64,000 nt of DNA from Chryseobacterium sediminis (GTDB lineage Bacteria; Bacteroidota; Bacteroidia; Flavobacteriales; Weeksellaceae): contig NZ_VUNZ01000001.1 of assembly GCF_008386505.1 (NCBI RefSeq), positions 1,481,937 through 1,545,936 on the forward strand, read 5' to 3'. The notes below the pieces were generated by a model. It searched no databases and was not told the DNA's origin. It was given only the letters and a program-made list of their open reading frames with translations. This document shows, piece after piece, positions 26,761-36,117 of the stretch. Position numbers and translations under genes: made by a program. Within the stretch, counting starts at the first letter, position 1. Each line of letters starts with the position of its first letter.

Positions 26761-26923
26761 AAACGCAAAGTTTTATTATTTAAATAATCATTAAAGAAGG
26801 CAAAGCAAGCGACAATGTCGCTGATGAAGCTAATGATAATACATAAGCTTAGAAAGAATCAATGCAATTGATTTCCTCTTTGCCTCCTTGTAAAATCATA
26901 ATAGCAGAATTAAACTTTGCGTT
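26761..26923. repeat. MITE-like repeat, copy A (AACGCAAAGTTT ends)
   Basis: The segment starts AAACGCAAAGTTT and ends AAACTTTGCGTT, an inverted terminal repeat of about 12 bases. Inside lies AAGAAGGCAAAGCAAGCGAC followed by AATGTCGC, so a small GCGAC/GTCGC hairpin. A second copy with the same ends and core is at 28699-28842. No transposase is in the window. It fills most of the 329-base gap after SusD. Confidence 0.75.
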
Positions 26924-26985
26924 GAATATTCTCATCCTCAGATTTTTAAAATTCACTTATCTGCAAAATATATAAAAACTAAAGG

Positions 26986-27498
26986 TTATTTTACAATAAT
27001 ATCAGACTTGTAATGATCTTTTAAAAGCTCACCGTTTTTATACAACCTCTGATTAATCACCTTCCCCTTTTCATTGAAATAAAGCCACAGTGCATTTTTT
27101 CTTCCTAAAGAATCCAAACGTCCCATTTCTTTCGGCATCTTATTATTGTGAAGAATCTGAATCGGGAACAGGCCTTTCAAATCTTTTAAAGAATCCATTT
27201 TTGCAGGAATCAGTTCAGCTTCATTCCCTATTTTGAAAGTATATTTTTTTCCTTTATCACTTTTTAAAGTAAGCTCATCACCCGAAATCTCATATTTCCC
27301 CTCTGAAAATGGAGCAGTCAAAATTTGATCGTAACTTATAAGTTTCGTTTTTAAAAATTCAAAGGTTCCGTTTTTTATATACAGTGAATATTCTCCGCCA
27401 CCGGACTGCAGCTCAACATATTTCGGATACTCTTTATTTTTTTTACAGGAAATAATAGTGAAAAGAAGTACAAAAAGGCCAATAATTTTAATTTTCAT
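26986..27498 (-). CDS. Small lipoprotein of unknown function
   Basis: I start at ATG 27496-27498; the frame upstream is open but would hide a lipoprotein signal MKIKIIGLFVLLFTIISC (Cys18). The mature 150 residues contain YVELQSGGGEYSLYIKNGTF and a C-terminal MORN-like 'NEKGKVINQRLYKNGEL' turn. It is probably periplasmic or outer-membrane anchored. It is divergent from the serine hydrolase gene with about 110 bases between. No family recognised. Confidence 0.6.
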   Translation of the reverse strand: MKIKIIGLFVLLFTIISCKKNKEYPKYVELQSGGGEYSLYIKNGTFEFLKTKLISYDQILTAPFSEGKYEISGDELTLKSDKGKKYTFKIGNEAELIPAKMDSLKDLKGLFPIQILHNNKMPKEMGRLDSLGRKNALWLYFNEKGKVINQRLYKNGELLKDHYKSDIIVK

Positions 27499-27606
27499 GG
27501 AAACTAAATTATTAAAATATTTACAATAAAAGAAGAAGCGGAAATACATATATTTGGAAACATTTTAATGCCACCTATATTTCTTACTTTTCAATACAAA
27601 AACATA

Positions 27607-28644
27607 ATGACCTCAACACAATTATTCTTCACAGCTTTATTTTCAGCGATACTGTCTGTCAGCGCAACAGCTCAGAAAAAAGATATTTATAAACACAAAA
27701 TAGACAGCATTATAACGGCTTCCAGCCCGATCGCATTCAACGGCGTTGTCTTGGTTGCCCAAAAAGGAAAAATCCAATATCTGAAATCCAATGGCTACAA
27801 AGATTTTGAAAAGAAAATTCCTTTGAAAACAGATGATCAGTTTGAAATCATGTCCAATTCAAAGCAGGTTACCGCTGTTTTGATTTTACAGGCTGCAGAA
27901 CAGGGAAAACTGAATCTTCATACTCCCATCAAAAAATACCTTCCCTCTCTTACCCAAAGCTGGGCAGACACCGTTACCATACATCACCTTCTTAACCATA
28001 CTCATGGTATTACGGATATCAATAAACCGACAGCTTTCAAAGCCGGTTCCCAGTTCAAATATGGTAACCTTTCTTATATGCTGTTGGGAGAAATCCTTAC
28101 AAATACAACGGGAAAAAATTTCACAGAACTTGCCACGTCTCTTTTCAAAAAGCTTAAAATGGATAAAACACTGGTATTCAACACCAAGAATAATCAGGCT
28201 CTTGTTCCCGGCTATATGAATGAAAACAATCAGTTTGAAAAGGTAAAACAGTCATTCCTGAATGATAATAATGCTCCTGCAGCTGGTATTATTTCTACTG
28301 TACAGGATCTTACAAAATGGGATGCTGCATTGTTTAAAGGAAAGCTTCTCTCTCCTGAGTTTCAAAAACAGATGCTGACTCCTTCTACCAGCTCCCAACA
28401 CAATGTTTTTGGAAAAGAAAGTATGGGATTTGGGTACAATGTAAGATTTATCAAAGAATCAGGCCTTGATTATTTTGCCGTGACAGGTCTCGGTGATGGG
28501 TTTACATGTCTTAACGCTTACTTTCCTTCTACAGATACTACTTTGGTTATTTTAGAAAATCAGATGCCTGAAAAAAGTGAATACTGGAGTTTTAAAGAGG
28601 CTTCGATAAAAAACATCGTGTTGAAAGCTATGACATCCAAGTAA
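27607..28644 (+). CDS. Exported serine hydrolase, beta-lactamase class C / PBP4 type
   Basis: I start at ATG 27607, giving 345 residues with a signal peptide (TSTQLFFTALFSAILSVSATAQ); an in-frame ATG at 27568 would precede the signal. The SxxK motif is MSNSKQVTA, the YxN motif is YGNLSYM, and a C-terminal GLGDG replaces the KTG box, as in many esterase or peptidase members. It acts in the periplasm on an ester or peptide; resistance to beta-lactams cannot be inferred. It is a single gene followed by a MITE-like repeat. Confidence 0.85.
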   Translation: MTSTQLFFTALFSAILSVSATAQKKDIYKHKIDSIITASSPIAFNGVVLVAQKGKIQYLKSNGYKDFEKKIPLKTDDQFEIMSNSKQVTAVLILQAAEQGKLNLHTPIKKYLPSLTQSWADTVTIHHLLNHTHGITDINKPTAFKAGSQFKYGNLSYMLLGEILTNTTGKNFTELATSLFKKLKMDKTLVFNTKNNQALVPGYMNENNQFEKVKQSFLNDNNAPAAGIISTVQDLTKWDAALFKGKLLSPEFQKQMLTPSTSSQHNVFGKESMGFGYNVRFIKESGLDYFAVTGLGDGFTCLNAYFPSTDTTLVILENQMPEKSEYWSFKEASIKNIVLKAMTSK

Positions 28645-28698
28645 TTTTAAATAATAAAGATCTGCTCAATTAGAATCATCTGTGGAATATACATTCTT

Positions 28699-28842
28699 AA
28701 ACGCAAAGTTTCAATAACTTAAATGGATAAATTAAAGAGGGCAAAGAAATAGCGACAAGGTCGCATTGAAGTTGCATGATTATCACTCGCTTTGCTTTGC
28801 TCCCTTATTATATTAAGATTGAAAAGATAAAACTTTGCGTTA
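28699..28842. repeat. MITE-like repeat, copy B
   Basis: It starts AAACGCAAAGTTTC and ends AAACTTTGCGTTA, with the inner part AAAGAGGGCAAAGAAATAGC and GCGACAAGGTCGC, matching copy A at 26761. The central half is diverged. It lies between two genes that converge, the serine hydrolase and the acyltransferase. Confidence 0.75.
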
Positions 28843-28883
28843 AAAAAGAATGAATATCAGGTAATCTTCACAGGCTTAAGAGG

Positions 28884-29999
28884 CTATACAGATTTTTTTA
28901 AAACTTTAGATTTAAGGACTGAGAAAGGTTTTTCAATAATAAAACGGTAAAACAAACCACCCAAAATACAAGCAAACAGACAAGTCAAAAGAATGAGATT
29001 ATCTGAGGTTTCAAGTTTAAAATAATCAAGAAGGTCCTGCACCATATGAATAATTCCCTTATGTGAAAGGTAAACAGCATATGATAAGGCAGCCAGCTGA
29101 GCGGTAATATACGACTTTGAACGATACAGAAAAGACGATGGTGAAATGGCGGCCATCAGAATAATTCCATAGCTTATTGCCACCAGTGTAAAACCAAATA
29201 CAGAAGCTGTTTTTGAAGCCTGCTCACTGCACATCCAAAATGAAATTCCCAGCAGTACTATTCCAAGAAAAAAAAGCTTATTTCCATTGCCGGCAACTAT
29301 CCTTTTACCTATTGAAGAATACTGCATGAGATACCCGATCAGGACACCCATTCCCAGACCATCTAATCTTGTGTGGGTAGGGTAATATATTTTCATATAC
29401 CATAATTTCCAAAAATCTGTGGAGGATGTATTTGCCGCTGCAATAAATTCATTCCATGCCATCAGCCTTGCTGTAATAGAAAATCCAATAACAGCAATCA
29501 TCAGAACGGCCATATATCTGAACAGTTTTGTTGGCATAACAACCAAAAGGAACAGAGGAAGAATGAGGTAAAACTGTTCTTCAATACATAGCGACCATGT
29601 ATGAGAAAATGTTCCCCGGCTGATGACATCCAATCCATAATTCTGAGTGAAAGTAACAAACTTCCATAAAGGGGATAAAGCTTCCCTCTCCCTGAAAAAA
29701 GGACACATAAAATAGAGAAAAAGGGTAAAAAAGTAAGCCGGAATAATTCTGAAAAAACGTTTTATATAAAATGTTTTCAGACTGATACTTTCTTTATTTT
29801 CTATTTCTTTGAACAACTGACTTGAAATCAGAAAACCACTTAAAACAAAGAAAAGATCTACTCCTGTCCATCCAAATTTTCCGATGCTGTCGATCCAGTC
29901 GGGATGCTTAAATGCTCGATAATGATATAGTAACACGAGTAAAATAGCAGCAGCCCTCAGATGATCCAATCCGTAAAGCCTTTCAGAACGTTCTGTCAT
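28884..29999 (-). CDS. Membrane acyltransferase (OafA/YrhL type, acyltransferase_3)
   Basis: The 371-residue protein has about ten hydrophobic segments. It opens with GLDHLRAAAILLVLLYHYRAF, the family's catalytic His region, followed by GKFGWTGVDLFFVLSGFLIS and FYIKRFFRIIPAYFFTLFLY, all hallmarks. It transfers acyl groups (often acetyl) to surface sugars such as O-antigen, exopolysaccharide or peptidoglycan. There is no glycosyltransferase next door, so the target is unknown. Confidence 0.9.
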   Translation of the reverse strand: MTERSERLYGLDHLRAAAILLVLLYHYRAFKHPDWIDSIGKFGWTGVDLFFVLSGFLISSQLFKEIENKESISLKTFYIKRFFRIIPAYFFTLFLYFMCPFFREREALSPLWKFVTFTQNYGLDVISRGTFSHTWSLCIEEQFYLILPLFLLVVMPTKLFRYMAVLMIAVIGFSITARLMAWNEFIAAANTSSTDFWKLWYMKIYYPTHTRLDGLGMGVLIGYLMQYSSIGKRIVAGNGNKLFFLGIVLLGISFWMCSEQASKTASVFGFTLVAISYGIILMAAISPSSFLYRSKSYITAQLAALSYAVYLSHKGIIHMVQDLLDYFKLETSDNLILLTCLFACILGGLFYRFIIEKPFSVLKSKVLKKSV

Positions 30000-30181
30000 T
30001 ATTTTTTATGCAAATGTTGAGAAATTCCGGTGTATTTTCTGATGAAGAGTTTAGACAGCACAATATCTGCTTTCAATAGCAAAATTTGCCATTTGTACTA
30101 TGAATAAAGTTGTCTGCCATTAATTTCAAGCATTTAACATTGCTTTTCCATCATATCAATTAAGATTTTATATTTTTGATA

Positions 30182-31246
30182 ATGATGAAAACCCCGTCAC
30201 AAAGCCAACTCAGACAAACCATTTATTTCCAGTTATTCTTCTGGACTGCTTTATTATTATTTGGAACAGCAAAAATGTATGGAGAATATAATGGCATGAT
30301 TTTTAAAGATGTATTTCTTTACAACTTTTGTCACTGGATTTTTCAGATTATAGGAGCCAATTTCATCTATTTTATCCTGATCCGGTATTTTTTTGACAGG
30401 AAAAGATATATTGAATTTTCGCTGTATCTTATGATCAGTCTTTATCTTACCTCCGTTATGAACAGGTTTTTTATTGTTTATATTGCAGAACCACTTTTTA
30501 TCAATAAATTAAAAGACAGCGTATTTGATATCTTAACTGATATTCCTTATCTTTTAATTCATTATACATTTACTATTATCAGCGGGGCATTTATCTTTAT
30601 TTCAATTATGTTTTTTATAAGGTATAAGGATGAAAAGGAACGAACAATCAAACTGCAAAAGGAAAAAACAGAACTGGAATTACAATCGCTCAAATCCCAG
30701 CTCAATCCCCATTTTCTCTTTAATACTTTGAACAATATTTATTCGCTGTCAATCAGTCATTCTGATAAAACCTCTCAATCTATCAGCCAGCTTTCTGATA
30801 TACTGGACTATATTTTACACAAGGGACAGAAAAAATGGGTAACCGTTTCTGATGAACTGAGTATTCTTGATGATTATATCGCTCTGGAAAGCCTTCGGTA
30901 TCATGATGAAAGATTAAAAATTCAAAAACACATCAGATTAAACTCCCCGAATACTATTCCGCCCCTGCTCTATCTTACTTTGGTAGAAAATGCCTTTAAA
31001 CATGGAGTTGGAAAAAGTTCGGAAACCACGGAAATAAAGATTGATATAGAAACTAATGACCTTCATTCTGTTTTTAAAATTGAAAATACCTTCTCAAGTC
31101 ACCAGACAGCTGATGAAAAGGGAATCGGGCTGCAGAACATAAAAAGACAACTGCAGTATCACTATCAGAAAAATTTCACCTTCAGTATCTCACAGGAAAA
31201 CAATATTTTTAAAGTTGAAATAACCACTCCTTCACATGATGATTAA
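30182..31246 (+). CDS. LytS-type sensor histidine kinase
   Basis: I start at ATG 30182 (a TTG at 30176 precedes it), giving 354 residues. Four membrane segments (about residues 15-150) are followed by a linker coil and a His_kinase domain: LNPHFLFNTLNNIYSL with phosphoacceptor His177, then the ATP-binding part with LVENAFKHG and GIGLQNIKRQL. This is the LytS/YehU branch that pairs with LytTR regulators. The regulator gene overlaps its end by 11 bases. The signal is unknown. Confidence 0.92.
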   Translation: MMKTPSQSQLRQTIYFQLFFWTALLLFGTAKMYGEYNGMIFKDVFLYNFCHWIFQIIGANFIYFILIRYFFDRKRYIEFSLYLMISLYLTSVMNRFFIVYIAEPLFINKLKDSVFDILTDIPYLLIHYTFTIISGAFIFISIMFFIRYKDEKERTIKLQKEKTELELQSLKSQLNPHFLFNTLNNIYSLSISHSDKTSQSISQLSDILDYILHKGQKKWVTVSDELSILDDYIALESLRYHDERLKIQKHIRLNSPNTIPPLLYLTLVENAFKHGVGKSSETTEIKIDIETNDLHSVFKIENTFSSHQTADEKGIGLQNIKRQLQYHYQKNFTFSISQENNIFKVEITTPSHDD

Positions 31247-31934
31247 CTGTATTATTGTAGATGACGAACCGCTGGCCATGTCATTACTTGAAAACCATAT
31301 TTCTAAGATCGACGATTTAAAGCTGGTGGGAAAAGCTCAAAATGCAATGCAGGCTTATAAAACACTGCAAAATCAAACTGTAGACCTTATGTTTCTGGAT
31401 ATTCAGATGCCTCACCTCAGCGGAATTGATTTCCTGAAATCACTGCCGCAGAAGCCTCAGACTATTTTCACTACAGCTTATAGGGATTTTGCCATTGAAG
31501 GTTTTGAACTGGAAGCTGTAGATTATCTCCTGAAACCGATTACTTTTGAACGTTTTTTCAAATCTGTGGAACGTATACTGAGAACTATAACTGATCATAA
31601 AGAAGATTTCATCCTCGTCAAAACTGAAGGAATGTACCGGAAACTGATGCTCTCGGAAATCGTTTATTTTGAAAGCCAGGGAAATGACATCAAAATAGTA
31701 CTCCCTACCAATGAAAGTTTTATTTCAAAGAATAAAATTACAGATTTAGAACAGACATTATCGGGTAAAGGTTTTGTAAGAATTCACAGATCTTTTATCA
31801 TTAATTCTATTTTTATGACGGCATTCAGTAGTAATGAAATTATTGTAAACCACCATAAAATTCCTGTAGGAAGAAGTTATAAGCAGGAGTTTGAAACCTT
31901 CATATCTTCTGTTTCTAAAGATAAATTGTTATAA
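31236..31934 (+). CDS. LytTR response regulator
   Basis: The 232-residue protein has a receiver domain (1-120) with DD at 9-10 and phosphoacceptor Asp55 in MFLDIQMPHLSG. A LytTR DNA-binding domain follows (about 135-225) with YFESQGNDIKIVLP and FVRIHRSFIIN. The ATG overlaps the stop of the kinase gene, so the two are translationally coupled. A start 3 bases later (second Met) is also possible. Targets are unknown. Confidence 0.94.
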   Translation: MMINCIIVDDEPLAMSLLENHISKIDDLKLVGKAQNAMQAYKTLQNQTVDLMFLDIQMPHLSGIDFLKSLPQKPQTIFTTAYRDFAIEGFELEAVDYLLKPITFERFFKSVERILRTITDHKEDFILVKTEGMYRKLMLSEIVYFESQGNDIKIVLPTNESFISKNKITDLEQTLSGKGFVRIHRSFIINSIFMTAFSSNEIIVNHHKIPVGRSYKQEFETFISSVSKDKLL

Positions 31935-32316
31935 AATTGTTTCCGAAAACTCCAATATTCTGTTTTCTGCTTCCCTTTTAGAATTAAATCTATAATGATA
32001 TTTTTTTAACATTAATTTTAAATTAGTTTTTAACTCAACCTTATTCGAGCATTTTTCAATCTGTTTTTCAATACATTACATTCCCTTAACAGCTATCAGT
32101 CAGTTTTAAATCAAATAGGCTCTATTTTCACAAAAAATGACCAAACAATTAATTAACAAACATTTACGTAAACAATGAAATCCATAGCATCCGCGGATAA
32201 TCTCATAGTGATATTAAAAAAAAATATTACTTTTGCTTGAACAAATAAAATTGCTTTTTAGCTTTTTTATTAGTAAATTTATGTACACCAAGTTGTAAAA
32301 CATTAAAATTCATTTT
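31935..32316 (+). promoter_or_regulatory. Gene-free stretch with one weak promoter candidate
   Basis: There is no open frame or repeat of note in these 382 A/T-rich bases. TTG at 32251 and TAAATTTA at 32274-32281, 20 bases apart, resemble a promoter for the gene at 32317. No hairpin terminator was seen for the LytTR gene. Confidence 0.3.
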
Positions 32317-32868
32317 ATGAGAAAAATAATTCTACTTATTACTTGTATGTTCGGTATTTCAGTTTTCTCACAGATTAAAGTGTTGAAGAATGAAAGTTTG
32401 GTGGAAATTGGTAAAGATAATTCCGTTGGTCTCTATAAAAAGGAAGATAAATTTACAATTAACTACCAGGATCTGAACACTGCCAATCTGAATACAATCC
32501 GATCTTTTTCATTTCAGAATCTTAATGGTGATGTTACCGGATTATTTAAACTTATTATGGATGGGTTTATCTCTGCTCCTGGTGAGAATATCATTCTGGA
32601 ACTGCCTAATGATATCATTGAGCTTCATTATGAAAAGAACTATGGCCAGCCAACCGTACAGTTTATCCAGGTAATCAACAAGAACCGAAAGTATATAGGA
32701 AAATCACAGTTTTTAACCCAAAAGCAGGTGGAGAAAATTTTCGGAAGAACCAATGGAAAGTATGCCATGTATGATTCAGCAAATCCAGCTGTAACCAAAG
32801 GAACTGGTAATACGGCCTCTACTGCTAATCCGGCAACAGGTGGAACCAAGAAAAAATCAAGAAAATAA
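32317..32868 (+). CDS. Exported protein of unknown function
   Basis: The 183-residue product has a signal peptide (MRKIILLITCMFGISVFSQ) and a mature part with IVELHYEKNYGQPTV-like beta stretches and VEKIFGRTNGKYAMYDS. The last 25 residues are Gly/Thr/Ala-rich and end in KKKSRK. No family is recognised. It is followed by a terminator and then the ABC ATPase gene, so it is a single-gene unit. Confidence 0.6.
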   Translation: MRKIILLITCMFGISVFSQIKVLKNESLVEIGKDNSVGLYKKEDKFTINYQDLNTANLNTIRSFSFQNLNGDVTGLFKLIMDGFISAPGENIILELPNDIIELHYEKNYGQPTVQFIQVINKNRKYIGKSQFLTQKQVEKIFGRTNGKYAMYDSANPAVTKGTGNTASTANPATGGTKKKSRK

Positions 32869-32889
32869 TTATATTTTATAAATATTGCG

Positions 32890-32918
32890 AAACTCATTCT
32901 ATTGGATGAGTTTTTTTA
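32890..32918 (+). terminator. Terminator after the 32317 gene
   Basis: AAACTCAT and ATGAGTTT pair over 8 bases around TCTATTGG, then a T-run. Confidence 0.75.
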
Positions 32919-32948
32919 TTTTATTTTTGCAGAAAGACATTAAAACTT

Positions 32949-33644
32949 ATGCCGCTTCAGATAATCAATTTAACCAAAAAATTTGGTGAGCAGACTGCCC
33001 TTGACAATATCAACATTTCTATTGATAAAAATGAGATCATCGGTCTCCTTGGCCCAAACGGTGCCGGAAAATCTACCCTGATGAAATCTATTGTCGGAGC
33101 GCTGAAAATTGACCAGGGTGAAATTATTTTCAATGGGATGAATATCGCAAACCATGAGATTGAAAGCAAAAAGAAAATAGGCTTTCTTCCTGAAAACAAT
33201 CCGCTTTATCTGGAGATGTATGTAAAAGAATACCTTCAGTTTGTTGCCAATATCCACAAAATCCCCGAATCCAGAGTAGATGAGGTGATTGAACTGGTAG
33301 GAATTACCCCTGAAAAATCTAAAAAAATAGGACAGCTATCTAAAGGATACAAACAACGTGTTGGGCTGGCACAGGCTATTATTCATCAACCGGATTTACT
33401 GATTCTTGATGAGCCTACGAATGGTCTGGATCCTAATCAAATTATTGAAATCCGTAATGTGGTAAAACAAATTGGCCAGCAAAAGACTGTTTTACTTTCT
33501 ACCCACATCATGCAGGAAGTGGAAGCACTTTGTTCAAGAGTTATACTTATTCATAAAGGGAATATTCTTCAGGACTGCCCTATTGATGAGTTTAAAGGTA
33601 AATTTGAAAGCCTGGAAGAGGCATTTGCAAGTTATACTGTATAA
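32949..33644 (+). CDS. ABC transporter ATP-binding protein (GldA-like)
   Basis: The 231-residue protein has Walker A GPNGAGKST (36-44), signature LSKGYKQR, Walker B LLILDEPTNGLDP and the H-loop STHIMQEV. FLPENNPLYLEMYVKEYLQF resembles GldA, the gliding-motility ATPase. It is shorter than typical GldA (about 300 residues) and no permease gene is next to it. It should power an ABC exporter in the inner membrane. Gliding is not assumed because many non-gliding Chryseobacterium keep such a gene. Confidence 0.88.
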   Translation: MPLQIINLTKKFGEQTALDNINISIDKNEIIGLLGPNGAGKSTLMKSIVGALKIDQGEIIFNGMNIANHEIESKKKIGFLPENNPLYLEMYVKEYLQFVANIHKIPESRVDEVIELVGITPEKSKKIGQLSKGYKQRVGLAQAIIHQPDLLILDEPTNGLDPNQIIEIRNVVKQIGQQKTVLLSTHIMQEVEALCSRVILIHKGNILQDCPIDEFKGKFESLEEAFASYTV

Positions 33645-33654
33645 AGAATATGAG

Positions 33655-33686
33655 ATCGCCCGGAAAAATTTCCGGGCGATTTTTAA
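33655..33686. terminator. Bidirectional terminator between converging genes
   Basis: ATCGCCCGGA and TCCGGGCGAT form a perfect 10-bp stem with AAAATT between, followed by TTTTTAATTTTT. The right arm's T-run overlaps the stop codon of the minus-strand gene at 33683. Confidence 0.85.
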
Positions 33687-34129
33687 TTTTTAATTATATA
33701 TCCTACTGGTGCTGTAATTTTTAAAATCTCATACTTTTTATAGTGAACCCAGAATTTATTTTTGTCATGAAAATCCTGATTCATGTAAACCGTATCTTTT
33801 TGAGGCATAAGCACTATATAAATATCCTTGTCAACAACTCTAATTTTCTCACTTACAATATGAATATCTGACAGTTCTCTTTTGGAAAAAAATGAATTGC
33901 TCTGATCTATTGTCGATGTCTTTATGTTTTCTACAAGTTCATTTTTAACCAAATGGTTGCGCACAGTAATCATTAAAAAAAATAAAGCGAAACTGATAAG
34001 CATAATCCAATAAGTCCTGGATTCTTTTTTTACAATCTTACAATAGATTTCAACAAAAGAGAAAATAACAAAACTAAGGATCAGAAGAGCAATAATGATC
34101 TGAACTATATAAATCATTTTAAAATACAA
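33683..34129 (-). CDS. Small membrane protein of unknown function
   Basis: The 148-residue protein has two N-terminal hydrophobic segments (IVQIIIALLILSFVIFSFV, then WIMLISFALFFLMITV) and a polar C-terminal domain of about 90 residues that probably faces the periplasm. No family is recognised. It is the downstream partner of the SPFH gene, 22 bases after it on the same strand, so they may be co-transcribed. Confidence 0.6.
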   Translation of the reverse strand: MYFKMIYIVQIIIALLILSFVIFSFVEIYCKIVKKESRTYWIMLISFALFFLMITVRNHLVKNELVENIKTSTIDQSNSFFSKRELSDIHIVSEKIRVVDKDIYIVLMPQKDTVYMNQDFHDKNKFWVHYKKYEILKITAPVGYIIKN

Positions 34130-34151
34130 AATGTTTGGGAGTAAGCTAAAA

Positions 34152-36089
34152 TTAAGAATTATCCTGCGGTTTTTCCTCGATCACAGTAACTGTTTCAGTA
34201 TTTTTCTTCTGCACCTGTTCCAAAAGTTGAAGTCCTAAAAGGCCGCTGATACCGCCATTGGCAGAATCTCCACTTCCTCCGATTAATACCTCAGGCATTA
34301 TTCTTACATTCTGATTAGCTATATTCTCCATGATTTTCAATTGGGTAAAGTTATTTCCACCCATTGCTTCTACAGATAGTTTGTAGGATTCCGCATTGGA
34401 TTTACCAATCGCAAGAATTTTTTCCGCTTCGGCATTACCCGTTAATGAAATTTGTTCTGCATTTGCTTTTGCCAGCAACTCTATCTTTTCTGCTTCGGCT
34501 TTTGCGAGAAGTCTTGTTTTTTCTGCTTCACCTGTTGCTAACAGTTTCAATCGGTCTCCTTCCGCATTCGCCTGTAATCTTACGGAATTGGCATCTCCGG
34601 TTGCTTTTTTCACTGATGCATCTGCTATTCTTTCCGCAATCACAACTCCCTGATCCGCTTTTACAATTTCTTTCTGCATATCAGCAACAGCAGTTTCCTT
34701 TTCCAGGGCCTGACGCGTTTCCTGAGCCAACATTTCAGTTTCATAAGTAATTTTCTGTTCTTCCGCCAATTTTCTATCCGTTAAGGTTTTCATCAGACTT
34801 TCCGGAGGAACAATCGCTCCTATCAAAGTGTCTACAGCATTTACATTATACTGTTCCAAAACACTGCTGATATGGTCTTTTGCAGATTGCTGTCTTTCTT
34901 TTCGGGTTCCTAAAAACGCAATCACATCACTGTCCTGCGCTGAATTTCTGAAATAATTTCCAATAGTTGGTTCTAAAACCTGGCTTACAAGATTGATCAT
35001 ATTTCCAAAACGTGCGATTACTTTTGGAGCTTCATACGTAGGAATATGAATGATTTGCGAAACATCAAGATTGAAAGGGAAACCGTCTTTACTTCGTACA
35101 GTAATTGTTGAGAGGTTTTTATCCAACTGGTGAGATTCACTTCTTTCATAAGCCCAGTTCAATACCAGATTGGTGGTAGGAACAAGCTCAACCTTCATAA
35201 TATAAGGATTGATGGGATATTTTCCCGGGCCAATGGGTTCTGCCCAAACTCCTTTATGACTTTTCTCAACAATATTCCCATGTTTAAAATCAATTCCGCT
35301 CAAATCTTGTCCTTCTTCTCCTACATAACTGATAATAACCCCCACATGGCCAATCGGAATTTCCGTCATTTTCACCATTTCCACTTTTGTAAACCAGGGA
35401 TTCAGAAAATAAGAACCTGCCAGTATTACCTGCTCCTGAAGACCTTTGAATCCTCCGTTATTTAGAAAAGTGTCTACATCCTGAAACTTATTATGTTCAT
35501 TGATAATTTTACCTGCAATCTGTCCTTCCGCTAAAGGATCTCCTTCCATAGTCGTGATAATTCCCACTGCATTATCAGGAATCTGAGTCATATCCGTTAA
35601 TTCTACTTCAAATAACAGTGTATTGATTCTATAGGATCCAGGTGCAATAATCGCGGTTTGGCGGCCTTTTCTTCCTCCGTTTTTTAAAAAAGCTTCGGCA
35701 TCCTGAAAAGAATCACAATCAACTTTTCTACCTAAAATTCTTCCGGTTTCTAATTCTACCCCATCTTTTGCCAGTAACAATCCTATTTTTCCGGTTGGAA
35801 TTACTGTAAAAGATTGAAAATCGATAGTATATTGCCATATCCATTTTCTGAAATACACCCCCGGTGCTAATGTCTGAGCCTGAAAACCCGCTTCTCCATT
35901 GGTTGCAATAATTCTTCCTTCCGGAAGTTCCTGCTTACCCACCAACACAAATTTTTTGGTCACCAAACCAATTTTGTCCTGAGGAACAATGATTAATCCA
36001 AAGAAAATTCTTAAAATGAATTTATAAAAAAGTACGCACAAAAGTGCAATTACGGCCGGAACCATCCAGCCATGAAAAGCTAATTCCAT
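34152..36089 (-). CDS. SPFH/flotillin-like protein with vault-like beta repeats
   Basis: The 645-residue protein has one N-terminal membrane segment (10-33). Four repeats of about 70 residues follow (about 37-101, 101-173, 174-247, 248-307), each with VGxI... an acidic loop, PGxYxINP and KVE..MTxIP. An SPFH domain comes next (about 310-450, LVLNWAYERSESHQLD to ISSVLEQYNVNAVDTLIGAIVPP). Then there is a long coiled coil with Ala/Glu-rich repeats (about 450-600; AEAEKIELLAKANAEQ) and a Gly-rich tail. Flotillins organise membrane microdomains. The repeat-SPFH-coil order recalls the major vault protein, an analogy I infer from layout only. Confidence 0.85.
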   Translation of the reverse strand: MELAFHGWMVPAVIALLCVLFYKFILRIFFGLIIVPQDKIGLVTKKFVLVGKQELPEGRIIATNGEAGFQAQTLAPGVYFRKWIWQYTIDFQSFTVIPTGKIGLLLAKDGVELETGRILGRKVDCDSFQDAEAFLKNGGRKGRQTAIIAPGSYRINTLLFEVELTDMTQIPDNAVGIITTMEGDPLAEGQIAGKIINEHNKFQDVDTFLNNGGFKGLQEQVILAGSYFLNPWFTKVEMVKMTEIPIGHVGVIISYVGEEGQDLSGIDFKHGNIVEKSHKGVWAEPIGPGKYPINPYIMKVELVPTTNLVLNWAYERSESHQLDKNLSTITVRSKDGFPFNLDVSQIIHIPTYEAPKVIARFGNMINLVSQVLEPTIGNYFRNSAQDSDVIAFLGTRKERQQSAKDHISSVLEQYNVNAVDTLIGAIVPPESLMKTLTDRKLAEEQKITYETEMLAQETRQALEKETAVADMQKEIVKADQGVVIAERIADASVKKATGDANSVRLQANAEGDRLKLLATGEAEKTRLLAKAEAEKIELLAKANAEQISLTGNAEAEKILAIGKSNAESYKLSVEAMGGNNFTQLKIMENIANQNVRIMPEVLIGGSGDSANGGISGLLGLQLLEQVQKKNTETVTVIEEKPQDNS

Positions 36090-36117
36090 AGTTTTGTTTT
36101 TTGATTTTGATTATATT

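Noticed and set aside
27607-28644. Beta-lactamase resistance gene
   Set aside because: Only the general SxxK/YxN fold is visible, with no KTG box; most such exported hydrolases are not resistance enzymes.
30176-30181. TTG start for the histidine kinase
   Set aside because: Two ATG codons follow at 30182 and 30185; TTG is less likely.
32949-33644. Full GldA of a gliding machine
   Set aside because: It is shorter than typical GldA and has no GldF/G partner here; only a GldA-like label is supported.
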